Shown piece after piece: positions 61,862 to 64,000 of a DNA stretch of 64,000 nt. The notes beneath the pieces were generated by a model that was given only the letters and a program-made list of their open reading frames with translations, made no database searches and was not told the DNA's origin. The translations under genes and the position numbers were made by a program. Source of the stretch: Desulfopila sp. IMCC35006 (GTDB taxonomy: Bacteria; Desulfobacterota; Desulfobulbia; Desulfobulbales; Desulfocapsaceae); NCBI RefSeq assembly GCF_005116645.1, contig NZ_SWCM01000002.1, positions 310,001-374,000 of the forward strand, written 5' to 3'. The stretch's first letter is position 1, and each line of letters starts with the position of its first letter.

Positions 61862-63271
61862 TCATTTCTGCAGCTTAACTATTTTCTTAAGAAGATCTTT
61901 ACTCTCCTGTGTTCTTTTATCCGACATTGTTTTCGAACGCAGCGCAATTCTTATATTGTGCTCTGCCTCCTTCAATTTACCTTCATACAAATAATATTTG
62001 CCGAGATAAAAACTCGAATCGCCTGTCCTTTGCTGATCCGAGGCAATTTGACCCAATTCAAAATAGACCTTGGCGCATTCGGGTAACTCATAACTGACTT
62101 CCTGTAAATATTTTTCAGCCTCAGCGCTGCGATGGGACCTATAGAGTAATTTCGCCAAAGTAAAAGCAGCATACATATCCGAACCATTACCCGCCAGGGC
62201 GTCTCGAAGCGTCTTTTCAGCTTCAATGAATTTCCCATCGGCAAAGAGTGCTACCCCCTTGTCGGTCTTGAGAATATTTTTGTCGGGGAAATATGCTGTC
62301 ACTTTTTCCAGCAGGGCCAGACTCTTGGGAAAGTCGTTTTCGTTTGCGGCGATCTGTGCCAAACCGTAATCTGCCATCATCTTCCTGAATGCACTGGATC
62401 TGCTGTCGGCGATAATGTTGGCAAGATACATCTTGAAATCCCGGGGATCTTTTACTTTTGCGAGAATCCGGTATTTAAAGCGGAGAAACTCGAAATCGTC
62501 GGTGGCCGTAACGTTCGCCTTGCTCGTTTTATGATCGTTTTCCACCAGCGATTCTATGGTATTGAGCCTTTCCTCGGGATTGGGGTGGGTCAGCAGGTAT
62601 TGCGGTGGTTTCTCACTCCGATATCTCGCTATGCGCCGCATAGATTCGAGCATTTTTATCTGTCCCTCGGGATCCCGATGAAGGTTTTTCATCCAGCCAT
62701 AGGCCAGAAGATCCGCTTCTTCCTCATCTTGCCGGCTGAAATGCAGATTGATGCTTTGCCCTGTGGCCAGCGCACCGGTGAATAGAGCCGGGGCTGCCGC
62801 TCCGCCGAAGGCCAAGGCGGCCAAGGCCAGACCAAGTGAGCCGATGGTGGTGTATTTTCCTTTCTCCATCCTGGAGGCGAGATGACGCTTCACGATATGA
62901 CCAACTTCATGGGCCAGAACAGAGACCAGCTCGTCTTCAGAATTCATGGTCTCAATCAAACCGGAGTGGAAAAAAATCAACCCGGAAGGAGCAGCAAAGG
63001 CATTAAATTCTTTATCGTTTATAACAAAGAAATGATAATCGAAATACTGGATTCCGGCTACTTCCAGAACACTCTGGCCAAGTCTGGTTATATATTGGGT
63101 GATATCCGGATCATCGATGACCTCGAATGCGGATCGCACCGAATAGAGTAATTTTTCACCGACTTCCCGTTCGTCGCCAATGGTGAAAGCCGACACCGGG
63201 GCCACCGTACTAAACTGTAAAAACAAACCAATCAACAACCAGACAAAAGATTTCATAAGGCTTTTCTTCAT
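61862..63271 (-). CDS. BepA-like M48 metalloprotease with TPR repeats
   Basis: From ATG 63271 (AAGGAACA before it) the protein is 469 aa: a signal sequence, the M48 zinc site HEVGHIVKRH within SVLAHEVGHI, a third-ligand region (EEEADLLAYGWM), and a C-terminal TPR array (about 290-460). BepA/YfgC acts at the BAM complex, degrading misassembled LptD and maturing outer-membrane proteins. That fits the presence of lptE and lptF in this window. Its ATG overlaps the stop (ATGA) of the upstream epimerase-like gene. Confidence 0.9.
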   Translation of the reverse strand: MKKSLMKSFVWLLIGLFLQFSTVAPVSAFTIGDEREVGEKLLYSVRSAFEVIDDPDITQYITRLGQSVLEVAGIQYFDYHFFVINDKEFNAFAAPSGLIFFHSGLIETMNSEDELVSVLAHEVGHIVKRHLASRMEKGKYTTIGSLGLALAALAFGGAAAPALFTGALATGQSINLHFSRQDEEEADLLAYGWMKNLHRDPEGQIKMLESMRRIARYRSEKPPQYLLTHPNPEERLNTIESLVENDHKTSKANVTATDDFEFLRFKYRILAKVKDPRDFKMYLANIIADSRSSAFRKMMADYGLAQIAANENDFPKSLALLEKVTAYFPDKNILKTDKGVALFADGKFIEAEKTLRDALAGNGSDMYAAFTLAKLLYRSHRSAEAEKYLQEVSYELPECAKVYFELGQIASDQQRTGDSSFYLGKYYLYEGKLKEAEHNIRIALRSKTMSDKRTQESKDLLKKIVKLQK

Positions 63272-64000
63272 TGTTCCTTCAACCATTGCACTGTCCTGCG
63301 AAGGCCCTCTGCAGTAGAAATAACAGGTTCATACCCCAGATCCTGCCGGGCATTCTGGAGAGAAAAATAATGCGACTTTGCCAGTTGCTCAGCAAGAAAC
63401 CGAGTCATTCTGGGTTCTTTTTTTAATTTTGCAAGAGTATAGACAGTTTCCATAACTGCACCCAGACGGTAGGCAACAGGAAAAGATATCGACGTCTTAA
63501 CCTTCTCAACCTCCATTGCCACAAACAACTCATTTATCCAGTCCCAGAGATTGACCGGTTCCCCCTGACTGATGAAATAAGGTTTCCCCGCAGCCGTTCC
63601 TTTTCCGGCCAGGTTCCTGGCGGCCAGGATATGGGCGTCAGCTACATTGTCAATATAAGAAATATCAACAAGATTGGAACCGTCCCCTACTCGTTTCAGC
63701 ATTCTTTTCCTACCGCTTGCCAGCAGTCGCGGAAAGAGGTGGGGATCGCCAGGTCCCCAGACCAGGTGAGGCCGGAGGGCACACGTTTTAAGAGTTGTGC
63801 TGTTGGCGGCAAGCACGCATTTTTCGGCTATAACCTTACTTCTGGCATAATGGCACAGGAACTTGTCCGCATAGGCAAGACGTTCATCGCCCCCTCTGAT
63901 GTCGACCCGGTTAAAGACAACTGAAGGGGTTGAAGTATACACCAGCATTGGAACATTATTTCTCCGACAACTTCCGAGCACCGCCTCAGTACCGAGCACA
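63268..64000 (-). CDS. NAD(P)-dependent epimerase/3-beta-HSD-like protein (N terminus missing)
   Basis: The first 5' part lies beyond the right edge. The 243 visible residues show the catalytic Y-x3-K (HYARSK) and the substrate-binding region RPHLVWGPGDPHLFP typical of the extended short-chain dehydrogenases. It is closest in style to OleD/3-beta-hydroxysteroid dehydrogenase-like reductases, but sugar epimerases cannot be excluded. Its stop overlaps the start of the M48 gene (ATGA), so the two are translationally coupled. Confidence 0.83.
   Translation of the reverse strand, partial: VLGTEAVLGSCRRNNVPMLVYTSTPSVVFNRVDIRGGDERLAYADKFLCHYARSKVIAEKCVLAANSTTLKTCALRPHLVWGPGDPHLFPRLLASGRKRMLKRVGDGSNLVDISYIDNVADAHILAARNLAGKGTAAGKPYFISQGEPVNLWDWINELFVAMEVEKVKTSISFPVAYRLGAVMETVYTLAKLKKEPRMTRFLAEQLAKSHYFSLQNARQDLGYEPVISTAEGLRRTVQWLKEQ

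Overview
The window looks like a chromosomal segment from a sulfate-reducing or sulfur-metabolising Desulfobacterota (former deltaproteobacteria, Desulfobulbales-like). This is an inference from protein style: a HdrD-like CCG-domain Fe-S protein, a HesB-like protein with a Cys-rich tail, a two-subunit LeuC/LeuD of the 427+178 aa type, LytS/LytR-type pyruvate signalling next to a CstA/BtsT permease, and an LptE/LptF outer-membrane system, which makes it Gram-negative. No rRNA, CRISPR array, prophage or complete IS element was seen. One tRNA gene was found, and it is abnormal.

Left part (1-13.6 kb) is accessory and rich in sulfur chemistry. A decayed LacI-type regulator is followed by a tRNA gene at 623-716 (minus) with a cysteine GCA anticodon but the body of a selenocysteine tRNA: 6-bp D stem with 4-nt loop and a long variable arm. 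Upstream of it on the same strand are a HdrD-like Fe-S protein and a HesB/IscA-like protein. These two share a frame and are separated only by one TGA and 32 sense codons. Next come an ABC amino-acid-type transporter (no ATPase gene) with a TudS-like desulfidase, and a U32-family protein paired with a cysteine desulfurase. A GAF-ANTAR protein gene is followed by a two-hexaloop/terminator element and then an FMN-dependent glutamate synthase. This is a nearly textbook ANTAR antitermination cassette, but a 170-bp palindromic element has inserted in the leader. A protein fusing a P-loop-less KaiC/RadA-like domain to an XRE helix-turn-helix and a cupin closes this part.

Middle part (13.6-38.6 kb): a tandem universal stress protein with a Lon-related protease; a BtsR-BtsS-BtsT-like pyruvate sensing and uptake operon; a radical-SAM/TIGR03915 DNA-repair-like pair; an MFS transporter; a zinc alcohol dehydrogenase; YcaO-TPR and TsaE (RNA and ribosome modification); a cold-shock protein; a YejA-like binding protein; leuCD; a DnaJ/CbpA-like chaperone; ssb; an SPL-like radical SAM protein; and a glycosyltransferase. 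Three full copies and one fragment of a MITE-like palindromic element (168-170 bp, 12-bp target duplications) lie at 10.3, 17.3, 21.9 and 26.1 kb.

Right part (38.7-64 kb) is a conserved housekeeping core: RNase E/G, an M23 peptidase, a 55-aa zinc-ribbon protein, LptF with an Ada-like metal-binding tail, the NAD(P)HX repair enzyme, ung, a CheB-like protein lacking its catalytic serine, and the rplU-rpmA-obgE-proB-proA-nadD series. After an AP2-like protein and a MazG homologue come rpsF-rpsR-DUF2232-rplI-dnaB-leuS-lptE-dus, with a consensus promoter before rpsF. A BepA-like M48 protease and a truncated short-chain dehydrogenase/epimerase reach the right edge.
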